A DNA stretch of 62,582 nt, taken from positions 1-62,582 of the forward strand of contig NZ_JACUUD010000005.1 in assembly GCF_014859505.1 (NCBI RefSeq). Direction: 5' to 3'. The number at the start of each line of letters is the position of its first letter. Within the stretch, counting starts at the first letter, position 1. This stretch comes from Halomonas sp. (GTDB taxonomy: Bacteria; Pseudomonadota; Gammaproteobacteria; Pseudomonadales; Halomonadaceae). Positions 36,164-46,128 of the stretch are shown here, piece after piece. The notes under the pieces were generated by a model. It was not told where the DNA came from. It searched no databases and saw nothing but the letters and a program-made list of their open reading frames with translations. Both the position numbers and the translations under genes were made by a program.

Positions 36164-36949
36164 TCAGCGATGTCGCCAGTGGGGTTCACGCTTCTCGATG
36201 AAGGCGTCGATGCCCTCGCCGGCATCCTCGGCCATCATGTTGCAGGCCATTACCTCGCCGGCGAAGGCGTAGGCCTCGTCCAGAGGCATCTGCAGCTGGC
36301 GCTGGAACATCGCCTTGCCGGTGCGCACCGCCACTGCGCTCTTGGCGCAGATGCTGGCGGTGAGCTCGGCCACGGCGGCGTCGAGGGACTCCTCGTCGGC
36401 GATCCGGTTGATCAGCCCCCAGTCCCGCGCCGTCTCGGCGTCGATGAACTCGCCGGTGAGCAGTAGCTCCATGGCGCGCTTGCGGCTGACGTTGCGCGAC
36501 AGCGCCACTGCCGGGGTGGAGCAGAACAGCCCGGCATTGATGCCGGAGACGGCAAAGCGCGCCGTGCGCGCGGCCACGGCGAGGTCGCAGCTGGCCACCA
36601 GCTGGCAGCCGGCGGCGGTGGCGATGCCCTGCACCCGGGCGATCACCGGCACCGGCAGCTCGACGATGGCCTGCATCACCCGGCCGCAGCGGGCGAAGAG
36701 CTCCTGGTAGTAGGCCTTGTCGGGATGGGCGCGCATCTGCTTGAGGTCGTGGCCGGCGCAGAAGGCGCGCCCCTCGGCGGCGATCACCACGCAGCGCACG
36801 TCGCCGTCATTGGCGAGCCGGCCGAGCTCCTCCTTGAGGGCCACCAGCACCTCCTCGGAGAGGGCGTTGAAGCTCTCCGGGCGGCTGAGGGTCAGGGTGG
36901 CCACGCCACCGTCGTCGCGGCGCCGCAGGGGCGGGGTCGAGTCGCTCAT
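36164..36949 (-). CDS. Enoyl-CoA hydratase/isomerase family protein (ECHDC3-like)
   Basis: This 261-residue crotonase-fold protein has RPESFNALSEEVL, IAAEGRAFCAGHDLKQM (oxyanion hole) and INAGLFCSTPAVALSRNVSRKRAMELLLTGE split across residues 130-165. The AGLFCSTP version replaces the segment where true hydratases carry a catalytic Glu, so hydratase activity is doubtful. It resembles the ECHDC3 group. It precedes the IclR gene on the same strand, and the pair may be a small regulated unit. Substrate unknown. Confidence 0.85.
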   Translation of the reverse strand: MSDSTPPLRRRDDGGVATLTLSRPESFNALSEEVLVALKEELGRLANDGDVRCVVIAAEGRAFCAGHDLKQMRAHPDKAYYQELFARCGRVMQAIVELPVPVIARVQGIATAAGCQLVASCDLAVAARTARFAVSGINAGLFCSTPAVALSRNVSRKRAMELLLTGEFIDAETARDWGLINRIADEESLDAAVAELTASICAKSAVAVRTGKAMFQRQLQMPLDEAYAFAGEVMACNMMAEDAGEGIDAFIEKREPHWRHR

Positions 36950-37063
36950 CAGGGTCTCCCGGTTGTTGTCGATGTGGAGGCGTCCGCCGCCAGCCTAGCG
37001 TGTTCGGCAGAGCGCGTGCACTTCGACCATGGATAGCGGGTCCGTTGCCTTGCCCACCAACGC

Positions 37064-37090
37064 AAACCGCCGCGTCGAGTGACGCGGCGG
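37064..37090 (-). terminator. Terminator of serA
   Basis: On the minus strand CCGCCGCGTC pairs with GACGCGGCGG over 10 bp around an ACTC loop, followed by TTTGCG. It begins about 29 bases after the serA stop codon. Confidence 0.8.
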
Positions 37091-37118
37091 CTGGCCTGGC
37101 GTGGGCTGGCAAGAGAGG

Positions 37119-38369
37119 TCAGGCGTCCTGGCCGGTCTGTGAGTAGAGTACCCTCACCTTGAGGGTGTGCTCCACCTGACGCAGGGCGTCCAGGGCCTGG
37201 GGCCCATAGGCCTTGTCCACATCGATCACCACGTAGCCGACCTTCTCGTTGGTCTGCAGGTACTGGCCGGCGATGTTGATGCCGTTCTCGGAGAGCACCC
37301 GGTTGATCTCGGAGAGCACGCCCGGCACGTTGTCATGGATGTGCAGCAGGCGGTGCTTGTCCGGGTGGCCCGGCAGCGCCACCTCGGGGAAGTTGACCGA
37401 GGTGACGGTGGTGCCGTTGTCGGAGTAGGTGATCAGCTTCTCGGAGACCTCGATGCCGATGTTCTCCTGGGCCTCCAGGGTGGAGCCACCGACGTGCGGG
37501 GTGAGGATCACGTTGTCCAGGCCGCGCAGCGGGCTCTCGAACTCCTCGTTGTTGCCCTTGGGCTCCACCGGGAAGACATCCACGGCGGCGCCGTTGAGCT
37601 TGCCGGCCTGGATCGCCTCGGCCAGGGCCTCGATCACCACCACGGTGCCTCGGGAGGCATTCATCAGGATGGCCCCCTGCTTCATGCGGGCGATCTGTTC
37701 GGCCCCGATCATCCACTTGGTGGAGGGCAGTTCCGGCACGTGCAGGCTGACCACGTCGGCGCGGGCCAGCAGCTCGTTCAGGCTGGCCACCTGGCGGGCG
37801 TTGCCCATGCCCAGCTTGGCCACCACGTCATAGAAGATGACGTCGAAGCCCAGCGACTCGGCCAGCACCGAGAGCTGCGAGCCGATGCTGCCATAGCCGA
37901 CAATGCCCAGAGTCTTGCCGCGGGCCTCGTGGGAGTTCTTGGCACTCTTCTGCCAGCCGCCGCGGTGGGCCAGGGCATTCTTCTCGGGGATGCCGCGCAG
38001 CAGCATGATCGCCTCGGCCAGCACCAGTTCGGCCACCGAGCGGGTGTTGGAGTAGGGCGCATTGAAGACCGGGATGCCGCGTACCAGCGCCGCGGTGAGG
38101 TCGACCTGGTTGGTGCCGATGCAGAAGCAACCCACCGCCACCAGCTTCTCGGCGGCGGCGAAGACGCGCTCGTTGAGCTGGGTGCGGGAGCGAATGCCGA
38201 TGAAGTGCACGTCGCGGATCTTCTCGATCAGCGCCGCCTCGTCCAGCGAGGTGGGCAGGTGCTCGATGTTCGAGTACCCGGCGTTGCGCAGATTGTCCAC
38301 CGCGCTCTGGTGGACCCCCTCGAGCAGCAGGACCTTGATCTTGCTCTTGTCCAGGGACGTCTTGGCCAT
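37119..38369 (-). CDS. serA: D-3-phosphoglycerate dehydrogenase
   Basis: This 416-residue NAD-dependent enzyme makes 3-phosphohydroxypyruvate, the first step of serine synthesis. NAD binding is at GIVGYGSIGSQLSVL, and NASRGTVVVIEAL and TPHVGGSTLEAQ carry conserved catalytic-domain residues. The C-terminal 80 residues form an ACT domain (LLHIHDNVPGVLSEINRVL) that binds serine for feedback inhibition. The Met at 38369 gives the E. coli-like length (410). It stands alone and ends at a strong hairpin. Confidence 0.97.
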   Translation of the reverse strand: MAKTSLDKSKIKVLLLEGVHQSAVDNLRNAGYSNIEHLPTSLDEAALIEKIRDVHFIGIRSRTQLNERVFAAAEKLVAVGCFCIGTNQVDLTAALVRGIPVFNAPYSNTRSVAELVLAEAIMLLRGIPEKNALAHRGGWQKSAKNSHEARGKTLGIVGYGSIGSQLSVLAESLGFDVIFYDVVAKLGMGNARQVASLNELLARADVVSLHVPELPSTKWMIGAEQIARMKQGAILMNASRGTVVVIEALAEAIQAGKLNGAAVDVFPVEPKGNNEEFESPLRGLDNVILTPHVGGSTLEAQENIGIEVSEKLITYSDNGTTVTSVNFPEVALPGHPDKHRLLHIHDNVPGVLSEINRVLSENGINIAGQYLQTNEKVGYVVIDVDKAYGPQALDALRQVEHTLKVRVLYSQTGQDA

Positions 38370-38598
38370 TGTCGAATCAACCCCTTCCGGCGCGAGCCGC
38401 ATGCAGTGTCAGGTGTGGTAAAGAGGCGATATCCTAGCACAGGCCGGCTATGAGCCAGGATGAAAATGCTGCGCTGCCATGATGAACGCCATGCAAGTCA
38501 AGGTCCTCAGGCCGCGGGGCAGACGACCCCGGGGGGGGAGTGTGTATACTGTCACCTTTCGAGATGCCGGATCAGGCGCAAGCGAGGCGAGGAGATCG

Positions 38599-38889
38599 AT
38601 GGCTGAGCGCAGGAAGCGGCCCGATGGCCAACAGGGCGAAGAGGCGCAAGCGGTCGACTTCGCTTGCACCGTCGAGCGCCTGGAGCGCCTGGTGGAGCGC
38701 CTGGAGTCCGGTGAACTCACGCTCGAGGCGTCCCTGGCCGCCTTCGAGGAGGGCATCCGACTGACCCGCGACGCCCAGCGCCGCCTTGACGAGGCCGAGC
38801 TCAGGGTGCGTACCCTGACCGAGGGTGCCGAGGGCGGCATGGCCCTGGCGCCCTTCGCGTCGCCCGTGGAGGACGAGAGTGAACCCTGA
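38599..38889 (+). CDS. xseB: Exodeoxyribonuclease VII small subunit
   Basis: This 96-residue protein is the small subunit of exonuclease VII, with CTVERLERLVERLESGELTL and LAAFEEGIRLTRDAQRRLDEA, the typical helical hairpin. GGAG precedes the ATG. Its end overlaps ispA by 11 bases, and xseB-ispA-dxs is a widespread order. Confidence 0.94.
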   Translation: MAERRKRPDGQQGEEAQAVDFACTVERLERLVERLESGELTLEASLAAFEEGIRLTRDAQRRLDEAELRVRTLTEGAEGGMALAPFASPVEDESEP

Positions 38890-39763
38890 GACCCTGGCTG
38901 CCGGCCTGTCCGTGGATCGCGCCCGGGTGAATGCCCGGCTGCAGGCGCTGTTCGGCGAGCGAGGTGCTGCGGTGCCGCGGCTGGATGCCGCCATGCGCCA
39001 CGGCGTGCTGGTGGGCGGCAAGCGGCTGCGGCCGGTGCTGGTCTATGCCGCCGGTCGCGCCCTGGGGGCCGAGGACGCCGCCCTCGACGCCCCGGCCATG
39101 GCCATCGAGCTGGTACACGCCTACTCTCTGGTCCACGATGACCTGCCGGCCATGGACGATGACGACCTGCGCCGCGGCCAGCCTACGGTGCACAAGGCCT
39201 TCGACGAGGCCACGGCGATCCTGGCCGGCGACGCCCTTCAGGCACTGGCCTTCGAGGTGCTGGCGTGCGCCAGCCACCCGCACCTGCCGGCGATGATCCG
39301 CACGCTGGCCCAGGCCGCCGGCCGCGACGGCATGGTGGCCGGCCAGGCGCTGGACCTGGCCGCCGTGGGGGGCCACCCTGATGCCGAGGCGCTGGCCACC
39401 ATGCATGGCCACAAGACCGGTGCGCTGATTCGCGCCTCGGTGCGTCTCGGCGGCCTGGCCGCCGCGGCCGAAGGCGATCCGCGACTGGCCGCCCTGGACG
39501 ACTACGCCCGGGCCATCGGCCTGGCCTTCCAGATCCACGACGATGTGCTTGATGTGACCGGCGATACCGCCACCCTGGGCAAGGCCTCCGGGGCGGACGC
39601 CGCCCGCGACAAGCCCACCTATCCGAGCCTGCTGGGCCTTGTGGGCGCCCGAGCCCGCGCCCGCGCCCTGGTGGAGGAGGGCGTGGCGGCCCTCGCCCCG
39701 CTGGGCGAAGGCGCCGCTCCATTGAAGGCCCTGGCTCGCTACATGATCGAGCGCGACCACTGA
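38879..39763 (+). CDS. ispA: Farnesyl diphosphate synthase
   Basis: This 294-residue prenyltransferase condenses isopentenyl diphosphate to make farnesyl diphosphate. The first Asp-rich motif is [14 protein letters not shown] (from about residue 86), and the second is [22 protein letters not shown] is also conserved. The GTG at 38879 is preceded by GGAGG inside the end of xseB, so the two genes are coupled. The product feeds quinone and undecaprenyl phosphate synthesis. Length fits bacterial IspA (299 in E. coli). Confidence 0.96.
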   Translation: MNPETLAAGLSVDRARVNARLQALFGERGAAVPRLDAAMRHGVLVGGKRLRPVLVYAAGRALGAEDAALDAPAMAIELVHAYSLVHDDLPAMDDDDLRRGQPTVHKAFDEATAILAGDALQALAFEVLACASHPHLPAMIRTLAQAAGRDGMVAGQALDLAAVGGHPDAEALATMHGHKTGALIRASVRLGGLAAAAEGDPRLAALDDYARAIGLAFQIHDDVLDVTGDTATLGKASGADAARDKPTYPSLLGLVGARARARALVEEGVAALAPLGEGAAPLKALARYMIERDH

Positions 39764-39779
39764 CACGACAGATGACTCC

Positions 39780-41705
39780 ATGAAGCTGTTCGACGAGATT
39801 CCCGCCGAGCGTCCGGCCACGCCGCTGCTCGACACCCTGGACACTCCGGCCGCGCTGCGCGCCATGTCCACCGCGCAGCTGGCGCAGGTGGCCGACGAGC
39901 TGCGTGCCTACCTGCTCTACAGCGTGGGGGTCTCCGGGGGGCACTTCGGGGCCGGCCTCGGCGTCGTGGAGCTCACCGTGGCCCTGCACCAGGCGCTGGA
40001 GACCCCCCATGACCGCCTGGTGTGGGACGTGGGCCACCAGGCCTATCCTCACAAGATCCTCACCGGGCGCCGCGAGGCGATGACGAATATTCGGCACTAC
40101 GGTGGCCTGGCGGCCTTTCCACGGCGCGGAGAGTCGGAGTACGACACCTTCGGGGTGGGCCACTCCAGCACCTCCATCTCGGCGGCGCTGGGCATGGCGC
40201 TGGCTTCCCGCGCCAAGGGCGAGCAGCGCCGCACCTGTGCGGTGATCGGCGACGGTGCCCTGACCGCGGGCATGGCCTTCGAGGCCCTGGCCCACGCCGG
40301 CCATGTGGACGCCAACCTGCTGGTGGTGCTCAACGACAACGAGATGTCGATCTCGGAGAATGTCGGCGGCATCGCCAGCTACCTGGCGCGGATCCTGGTC
40401 AGCACGCCCTACCTCACCATGCGCGAGGGCGGCAAGAAGGTGCTCTCCCATCTGCCCGGGGCCCTGGAACTGGCGCGGCGCACCGAGGAGCACATGAAGG
40501 GCATGGTCAGTCCGGCCACGCTGTTCGAGGAGATGGGCTTCAACTACATCGGCCCCATCGACGGCCACGACCTGCCGCTGCTGGTCGAGACCCTGCATAA
40601 CATGCGTGACCTGCAGGGTCCGCAGTTCCTGCATGTAAAGACCCGCAAGGGCAAGGGCTTCATGCCCGCCGAGGCGGACCCCATCGGCTACCACGCCATC
40701 ACCAAGCTCGAGAAGAATGGCGACATGCCGCCGCCGCTCAAGCCCGCCAGCCCGCCGGCAAGCAAGCCCTCCCCACCGAAGAAGAAGTACTGCAACGTGT
40801 TCGGCGACTGGCTGTGCGACATGGCGGCCGCCGACCCGCGTCTGATCGGCATCACCCCGGCCATGCGCGAAGGCTCCGATCTGATCCGCTTCTCGCGGGA
40901 GTACCCGGAGCGCTACTTCGACGTGGCCATCGCCGAACAGCACGCCGTGACCCTGGCCGCCGGCATGGCCTGCGAGGGCATGAAGCCGGTGGTGGCGATC
41001 TACTCGACCTTCCTGCAGCGCGGCTACGACCAGCTGATCCACGATGTGGCCGTTCAGGCACTCGACGTCACCTTCGCCATCGACCGCGCCGGCCTGGTCG
41101 GCGAGGACGGCCCGACCCACCATGGTGCCCTGGATCTCTCCTATCTACGCTGTATCCCGGGAATGGTGGTGATGGCGCCGGCCGATGAGGCGGAGTGCCG
41201 CGCCATGCTTAGCGCCGCCTATCACCACCCCGGCCCCGCCGCGGTGCGCTATCCCCGGGGCACCGGCCCGGGTGTCGAGATCCCCGCCCACCTGGAGCCC
41301 ATCGCCATCGGCCAGGCCGAGAGGCGCCGCGAGAGCGGCGCCGAGACGGGGCATCGCGTGGCCCTGCTGGCCTTCGGGAGCCTCAATACCCCGGCCGCCC
41401 GGGTGGCCGAGGCACTGGATGCCAGCCACCTCAATATGCGCTCGGTGAAGCCGCTGGACCGCGAGGCGGTGCTGGCCGCGGCGGCGGACCACGACCTGCT
41501 GGTGACCCTGGAGGAGAATGTGGTGGCCGGCGGTGCGGGCAGCGCGGTCAATGAGCTGCTGGCCGCCGAGGGGGTGAAGGCGGAGGTGCTCAACCTGGGT
41601 CTGCCCGACGCCTTCGTCGAGCATGGCAAGCCCGCCGAACTGCTGGCCGAATGCGGCCTGGATGCCGAGGGCATCCAGGCGGCGATCCGCGCCCGGCTGG
41701 GCTGA
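39780..41705 (+). CDS. dxs: 1-deoxy-D-xylulose-5-phosphate synthase
   Basis: This 641-residue thiamine-diphosphate enzyme joins pyruvate and glyceraldehyde 3-phosphate, the entry to the MEP isoprenoid route. ThDP binding lies in [18 protein letters not shown], followed by LNDNEMSIS. The pyrimidine domain has [16 protein letters not shown] and [17 protein letters not shown] Lys/Pro-rich linker near residue 325 joins the domains. It follows ispA by 16 bases, so precursor supply and prenyl elongation are made from one transcript. Confidence 0.97.
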   Translation: MKLFDEIPAERPATPLLDTLDTPAALRAMSTAQLAQVADELRAYLLYSVGVSGGHFGAGLGVVELTVALHQALETPHDRLVWDVGHQAYPHKILTGRREAMTNIRHYGGLAAFPRRGESEYDTFGVGHSSTSISAALGMALASRAKGEQRRTCAVIGDGALTAGMAFEALAHAGHVDANLLVVLNDNEMSISENVGGIASYLARILVSTPYLTMREGGKKVLSHLPGALELARRTEEHMKGMVSPATLFEEMGFNYIGPIDGHDLPLLVETLHNMRDLQGPQFLHVKTRKGKGFMPAEADPIGYHAITKLEKNGDMPPPLKPASPPASKPSPPKKKYCNVFGDWLCDMAAADPRLIGITPAMREGSDLIRFSREYPERYFDVAIAEQHAVTLAAGMACEGMKPVVAIYSTFLQRGYDQLIHDVAVQALDVTFAIDRAGLVGEDGPTHHGALDLSYLRCIPGMVVMAPADEAECRAMLSAAYHHPGPAAVRYPRGTGPGVEIPAHLEPIAIGQAERRRESGAETGHRVALLAFGSLNTPAARVAEALDASHLNMRSVKPLDREAVLAAAADHDLLVTLEENVVAGGAGSAVNELLAAEGVKAEVLNLGLPDAFVEHGKPAELLAECGLDAEGIQAAIRARLG

Positions 41706-41751
41706 AGCTCTCTCGCCGACGCTCCTCGCCTGATGCATCGGCGCCATCACT

Positions 41752-41785
41752 CCGCCCCGTCTCCTCGACAATAGGAACGGGGCGG
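41752..41785. terminator. Bidirectional hairpin between dxs and the hemolysin III gene
   Basis: CCGCCCCGT (41752-41760) pairs with ACGGGGCGG (41777-41785) around a 16-base loop. It lies between two convergent genes. There is no long T tract, so its strength is uncertain. Confidence 0.55.
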
Positions 41786-41799
41786 TCGCCTGTCCGGGG

Positions 41800-42471
41800 T
41801 CAGGCGCCGAAGGGCAGTACGGCGGTATAGACCGCGAAGTAGTGGCAGGCGCTGCCGCCAAGCACGAACAGGTGCCAGATGACGTGGTTGAAGGGGATCG
41901 CGCGGATCGCGTAGAAGAGCACGCCGAGGGTGTAGGTGAGGCCGCCGGCGACCAGCAGGAGCAGGCCGGTGGTCGGCAGTCGCTCGGTCATATCGCCGCC
42001 GGCGAAGAGGATCAGCCAGCCCATCAGCAGGTAGATGCCGACACGGAGCGCCGCGAAGCGGTGAGGCCAGAGCAGCTTGCAGGCGATGCCCCCGAGCGCC
42101 AGGGTCCATACCACGGCGAACAGCGTCCAGCCGGTGGGGCCCCGCAGGTTGACCAGCAGGAAGGGGGTGTAGGTGCCGGCGATCAGCAGGTAGATGGCGC
42201 AGTGGTCCAGCAGCTGGAACAGTCGCTTGAGGCGTGGATGGCGGACGCCGTGGTAGAGCGTCGAGGCGGTGTAGAGCAGCACCAGGCTGGTGCCATAGAG
42301 GCCGATGCCGGCGAGCTTCCAGGGGTCGACATGGGTGGCCAGGCTGGCCAGCACCAGCAGAACGGTGGCTCCGGCCAGGCTCAGCACCGCGCCGATGCCG
42401 TGGCTGATGCTGTGCAACCACTCCTCGGTGACGCTGAAGGGGGTGTCCGGTTCGCAGGATGGGCGGTTCAT
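41800..42471 (-). CDS. Hemolysin III / PAQR family membrane protein
   Basis: This 223-residue protein has seven hydrophobic helices and the family motifs EEWLHSISHGIGAVLSLAG, STLYHGVRHPRLKRLFQLLDH and CAIYLLIAGTYTPFLLVNL, with a late AIPFNHVIWHLFVLGGSACHY. The conserved His and Asp residues are a probable zinc site of PAQR proteins. The cellular function in bacteria is unsettled and the hemolysin name is historical. GGAGGAG precedes the ATG. Confidence 0.9.
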   Translation of the reverse strand: MNRPSCEPDTPFSVTEEWLHSISHGIGAVLSLAGATVLLVLASLATHVDPWKLAGIGLYGTSLVLLYTASTLYHGVRHPRLKRLFQLLDHCAIYLLIAGTYTPFLLVNLRGPTGWTLFAVVWTLALGGIACKLLWPHRFAALRVGIYLLMGWLILFAGGDMTERLPTTGLLLLVAGGLTYTLGVLFYAIRAIPFNHVIWHLFVLGGSACHYFAVYTAVLPFGA

Positions 42472-42523
42472 CGGATCTCCTCCCCGGTCAGGGGTGGCCC
42501 CGAGCGCGGCAAGGGAGCCATCC

Positions 42524-43159
42524 TCAGGGCTTGCGTTCGATGTCCACGTCGCTGGCCTGGGTGAAGTCGCCCAGCGCCATCATGTGGCCGAGCTTGCCGG
42601 CCTTGGTGGAGAGGTAGTGCTCGTTGTGGGGGTTCAGGCCGGTGGTCAGCGGGACCCGTTCCACGACCTGCACGCCGGCATCGGTCAGGGCCTCGACCTT
42701 GCGCGGGTTGTTGGTCATCAGTCTAAGCGATGCGACGCCCAGGTGCTCGAGCATCGGTACGCAGAGGTCATAGCGTCGCAGGTCGGCGCCGAAGCCGAGC
42801 TGCTCGTTGGCCTCCACGGTATCGGCGCCCAGATCCTGGAGATGGTAGGCGCGGATCTTGTTGAGCAGGCCGATGCCGCGTCCCTCCTGGCGCAGGTAGA
42901 GCAGCACCCCGCGGCCCTCGTCGGCGATGCGCTTGAGGGCCTCCTGGAGCTGGTAGCCGCAGTCGCAGCGCATGGAGAACAACGCATCGCCGGTCAGGCA
43001 CTCGGAGTGGACCCGACCCAGCACCGGCTCGCCGTCGCTCAGGTCGCCCAGGCTCAGGGCAATATGATCCTTGCCGGTGGCCTCATCCTCGAAGCCATGC
43101 ATGGTGAAGGTGGCCCAGGGGGTGGGCAGCCGGGAGGCGGCGATGAAGCGAATCGTCAC
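42524..43159 (-). CDS. ribA: GTP cyclohydrolase II
   Basis: This 211-residue zinc enzyme opens GTP for riboflavin synthesis. The zinc cysteines are in [18 protein letters not shown], and [18 protein letters not shown] binds the substrate. The start is GTG at 43159 with GAGG 7 bases upstream. No FMN riboswitch is apparent in the 158-base region ahead of it. It diverges from hemE. Confidence 0.96.
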   Translation of the reverse strand: MTIRFIAASRLPTPWATFTMHGFEDEATGKDHIALSLGDLSDGEPVLGRVHSECLTGDALFSMRCDCGYQLQEALKRIADEGRGVLLYLRQEGRGIGLLNKIRAYHLQDLGADTVEANEQLGFGADLRRYDLCVPMLEHLGVASLRLMTNNPRKVEALTDAGVQVVERVPLTTGLNPHNEHYLSTKAGKLGHMMALGDFTQASDVDIERKP

Positions 43160-43317
43160 GGGGTACCTCGGTGTCAGGACCTGCTATGGACACGGCAGGG
43201 CGGTGCCGGCGGGTGGGGGTCTATTCTAGCAGGAAGCCTGGCGCGTCTCACGACCGCAGCTCCGCGCGCGCCAATCGGGTACAATATGGACCACATTTCC
43301 CGTGGATGACCGCCTGC

Positions 43318-44394
43318 ATGGAACTCAAGAATGATCGCTTTCTGCGCGCCCTGGCGCGTCAGCCTGTGGATCGGACCCCGGTGTGGATGATGCGTCAGGC
43401 CGGCCGCTACCTGCCGGAATATCGTGCCACGCGGGCCGAGGCCGGTAACTTCATGGATCTCTGCCGCAACCAGAACCTGGCCTGCGAGGTGACCCTGCAG
43501 CCCCTGGAGCGCTATCCGCTGGACGCCGCGATCCTCTTTTCGGATATCCTCACCATCCCCGACGCCATGGGGCTGGGACTCTACTTCGAGACCGGCGAGG
43601 GACCCAAGTTCCGCAAGCCGGTGCGCAGCGCCGAGGATGTGGCGGCGCTCGCCGTACCCGATGCCGAGCGTGATCTCGACTACGTGATGCGGGCGGTCTC
43701 CACCATCCGCCGCGAGCTGAACGGCAGAGTGCCGCTCATCGGCTTCTCCGGCAGTCCCTGGACGCTCGCCACCTACATGGTGGAGGGAAGCTCCAGCAAG
43801 GACTTTCGTCACGTCAAGACCATGCTCTACGACACGCCCAGCGTGATGCATGACCTGCTCGACACCCTGGCCGCGGCCGTCACCGAGTACCTCAACGCCC
43901 AGATCCGCGCCGGCGCCCAGGCCGTGCAGATCTTTGACACCTGGGGCGGCGCGCTCTCCACCCCGGCTTACCTGGAGTTCTCGCTGCGCTACATGGAGCA
44001 GATCGTCGCCGGCCTGATCCGCGAGCACGACGGCAGGCGCGTGCCGGTGATCCTGTTCACCAAGAACGGCGGCCAGTGGCTCGAGGACATCGCCCTGGCG
44101 GGCTCCGACGCCGTCGGTCTCGACTGGTCCACGGAGCTATCCGACGCCCGCGCTCGGGTCGGTCACAAGGTGGCCCTGCAGGGCAACCTGGACCCCAACG
44201 TGCTCTTCGCCCGTCCCGCGGCGATCCGCGCCGAGGTGGCGCGGATCCTCGACAGCTACGGCCAGGGGCCCGGCCATGTGTTCAACCTGGGCCACGGCAT
44301 CAGCCAGTTCACCAACCCGGAGCGGGTCACCGCCTTCATGGAAGCGCTGCACGAGCTGAGCCCTGCCTACCACCGCCAGATCCAGCATGGCTGA
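43318..44394 (+). CDS. hemE: Uroporphyrinogen decarboxylase
   Basis: This 358-residue cofactor-free enzyme removes four carboxylates in heme synthesis. The N-terminus has [18 protein letters not shown] with the substrate-binding Arg residues, and [17 protein letters not shown] carries the catalytic Asp. [16 protein letters not shown] is the second signature. A TACAAT at 43280-43285 may be its -10 box. Its last 8 bases overlap the VanZ-like gene. Confidence 0.97.
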   Translation: MELKNDRFLRALARQPVDRTPVWMMRQAGRYLPEYRATRAEAGNFMDLCRNQNLACEVTLQPLERYPLDAAILFSDILTIPDAMGLGLYFETGEGPKFRKPVRSAEDVAALAVPDAERDLDYVMRAVSTIRRELNGRVPLIGFSGSPWTLATYMVEGSSSKDFRHVKTMLYDTPSVMHDLLDTLAAAVTEYLNAQIRAGAQAVQIFDTWGGALSTPAYLEFSLRYMEQIVAGLIREHDGRRVPVILFTKNGGQWLEDIALAGSDAVGLDWSTELSDARARVGHKVALQGNLDPNVLFARPAAIRAEVARILDSYGQGPGHVFNLGHGISQFTNPERVTAFMEALHELSPAYHRQIQHG

Positions 44395-44764
44395 GGTGGC
44401 CGGTGTCGGTTGGCTCCAGCGCCTGCATGACCGGCGCCGCCTGTGGGCGGCGCTGGCCGTGGTGGGGGCGCTGGCCATCGCCCTGGGCAGCCTGACGCCG
44501 GGCAGCCAGATGCCCTCGAACCTGCCCTGGGACAAGGCCAACCACTTCATCGGCTACGCGGGCCTGGCCGGCCTGATCGGCCTGGCCGGGGTGCGCCTGC
44601 CACTCGCCTTCCTGATCGCCGTGCTCTACGGCATCGCCATCGAAGTTGCCCAGATCCCGGTGCCGGGCCGCAGCGGAGGCGACTGGGCCGATATCCTGGC
44701 CAACTCCCTGGGTGCTGGGTTCGCGATGCTGCTGCTGGCCGGATTCCGGCGCTGGCTGCGCTGA
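44387..44764 (+). CDS. VanZ-like family membrane protein
   Basis: This 125-residue protein has three or four hydrophobic helices and the VanZ-family core [20 protein letters not shown] and [23 protein letters not shown] segment (residues about 83-103), with [12 protein letters not shown]. VanZ relatives can give low-level teicoplanin tolerance, but most have no known role. It overlaps hemE by 8 bases and is translationally coupled to it. Confidence 0.85.
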   Translation: MAEVAGVGWLQRLHDRRRLWAALAVVGALAIALGSLTPGSQMPSNLPWDKANHFIGYAGLAGLIGLAGVRLPLAFLIAVLYGIAIEVAQIPVPGRSGGDWADILANSLGAGFAMLLLAGFRRWLR

Positions 44765-44788
44765 GCCCCAGGCGACCCCGTCCGCTCA

Positions 44789-44805
44789 TGCACCCGAATG
44801 GTGAA
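44789..44805. promoter_or_regulatory. NtrC-like binding site upstream of aapJ
   Basis: TGCACC-CGAAT-GGTGAA matches the NtrC palindrome TGCACC-N5-GGTGCA at 11 of 12 positions. Its centre lies about 130 bases upstream of the start predicted from the sigma-54 element, a normal enhancer distance. Confidence 0.65.
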
Positions 44806-44899
44806 TGGCCCCGCGGGGCCGCCCGAAACGGTGCGTGCCACCCGGGCGTGGCGGCTGCCGCTTGCGTTGAAATGGCGCGATCACGGTGGGCTAACCAGG

Positions 44900-44916
44900 T
44901 TGGAACGATCTTTGCT
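44900..44916 (+). promoter_or_regulatory. Sigma-54 promoter of aapJQMP
   Basis: TTGGAACGATCTTTGCT matches TTGGCACG-N4-TTGCW with one mismatch and has the required GG-N10-GC spacing. Transcription should start near 44928, leaving a leader of about 59 nt before aapJ. Confidence 0.82.
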
Positions 44917-44986
44917 AGTGTCCAGTGACGTGCTCCTGCACGTCTTGATAATGGACAACGATTTCATCTAGCGAGGGACGATCCCC

Positions 44987-46015
44987 ATGCTGAACAAGAA
45001 GAACAAGCTGATGCTGCTGGCCTCCGCCGGCGCCCTGACCCTGGCCGCGGCCGGCGTCGCTCAGGCCTCCACCCTGGAGGAGACTCGCAACCGGGGAGCG
45101 GTGCAGTGCGGCGTCAGTGACGGCCTGCCCGGCTTCTCGGCCCCGGATGACGCGGGCGAGTGGCAGGGCCTGGACGTCGACGTCTGCCGTGCCGTGGCGG
45201 CCGCGGTGTTCGGCGACGCCGAGGCGGTGCGCTACGTCTCGCTCAATGCCGTGGAGCGCTTTACCGCGCTGCAGTCCGGCGAGGTGGACATACTCTCCCG
45301 CAACACCACCTGGACCACCACCCGCGACACCACCCTGGGCCTCAACTTCGCCGGTGTGAACTTCTACGACGGCATCGGCTTCATGATCCACACCGAGATG
45401 GGCATCGACAGCGCCAAGGAGCTCGACGGGGCGGCGATCTGCGTGCAGTCCGGCACCACCACCGAGCTCAACGTGGCCGACTACTTCCGTGCCAACGGCA
45501 TGGAGTTCGACCCCATCGTCTTCGATACCTCCGAGCAGACTGTGGGCGGCTACGAAGCCGGCCGCTGCGACGTGCTCACCTCAGATACCTCCCAGCTCGC
45601 CGCACTGCGCATCCAGCTTTCCGAGCCGGACGCCTCCATGATCCTGCCGGAAATCATCTCGAAAGAGCCGCTGGGCCCGGTGGTTCGCCAGGGCGATGAC
45701 CAATGGTTCAACATCGTGAAGTGGTCGCTGTTCGCCATGCTCAATGCCGAGGAGATGGGCATCACCAGCGACAACGTCGACGAGATGCTCGAGTCCGAGG
45801 ATCCCGATATCGCGCGCCTGCTCGGCCAGGACGGCAACTACGGCGAGGGCAAGGGCCTCTCCGCCGACTGGGCCTACCAGATCGTCAAGCAGGTGGGGAA
45901 CTACGGCGAGAGCTTCGAGCGCAATGTCGGCCTGGACTCCCCGCTGGAGATCGAGCGCGGCATCAACGCGCTGTGGAGCGACGGCGGCATCCAGTACGCT
46001 CCGCCGATCCGCTGA
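44987..46015 (+). CDS. aapJ: Amino-acid ABC transporter substrate-binding protein (AapJ type)
   Basis: This 342-residue protein has a signal peptide (MLNKKNKLMLLASAGALTLA, cleavage near residue 27 after AQA) and the family 3 periplasmic fold with GVSDGLPGFSAPDDAGEWQG and LSRNTTWTTTRDTTLGLNFA. It resembles general L-amino-acid binding proteins of Rhizobium and Pseudomonas (AapJ/BztA). Genes for two permeases and an ATPase follow. A near-perfect sigma-54 promoter and NtrC-like site precede it, so expression should rise under nitrogen limitation. Confidence 0.93.
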   Translation: MLNKKNKLMLLASAGALTLAAAGVAQASTLEETRNRGAVQCGVSDGLPGFSAPDDAGEWQGLDVDVCRAVAAAVFGDAEAVRYVSLNAVERFTALQSGEVDILSRNTTWTTTRDTTLGLNFAGVNFYDGIGFMIHTEMGIDSAKELDGAAICVQSGTTTELNVADYFRANGMEFDPIVFDTSEQTVGGYEAGRCDVLTSDTSQLAALRIQLSEPDASMILPEIISKEPLGPVVRQGDDQWFNIVKWSLFAMLNAEEMGITSDNVDEMLESEDPDIARLLGQDGNYGEGKGLSADWAYQIVKQVGNYGESFERNVGLDSPLEIERGINALWSDGGIQYAPPIR

Positions 46016-46023
46016 GCCCGGAG

Positions 46024-46049
46024 GCCGGGGCGGCACCCCTCGCCCCGGC
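46024..46049 (+). terminator. Hairpin between aapJ and aapQ (probable attenuator or mRNA stabiliser)
   Basis: GCCGGGGCG (46024-46032) pairs with CGCCCCGGC (46041-46049) around an 8-base loop right after the aapJ stop, with no T tract. Such hairpins after a binding-protein gene often keep its message more abundant than the permease message. Confidence 0.55.
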
Positions 46050-46128
46050 ACCTTCCCCGCTGGCCGTCCCGGCAGATCCGGGGCGGCCGGCGTGAATCCT
46101 GCTTGACGGATCCAGGCGGAGACTTCCC

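Noticed and set aside
41800-42471. A true hemolysin
   Set aside because: The name is historical; the protein is a seven-helix PAQR relative with no evidence of lytic activity in sequence.
43160-43317. An FMN riboswitch ahead of ribA
   Set aside because: None of the conserved RFN-element segments is present in this short region.
44807-44820. GGCCCCGCGGGGCC as a terminator after the VanZ-like gene
   Set aside because: It is a perfect palindrome but leaves no loop, and no T tract follows.
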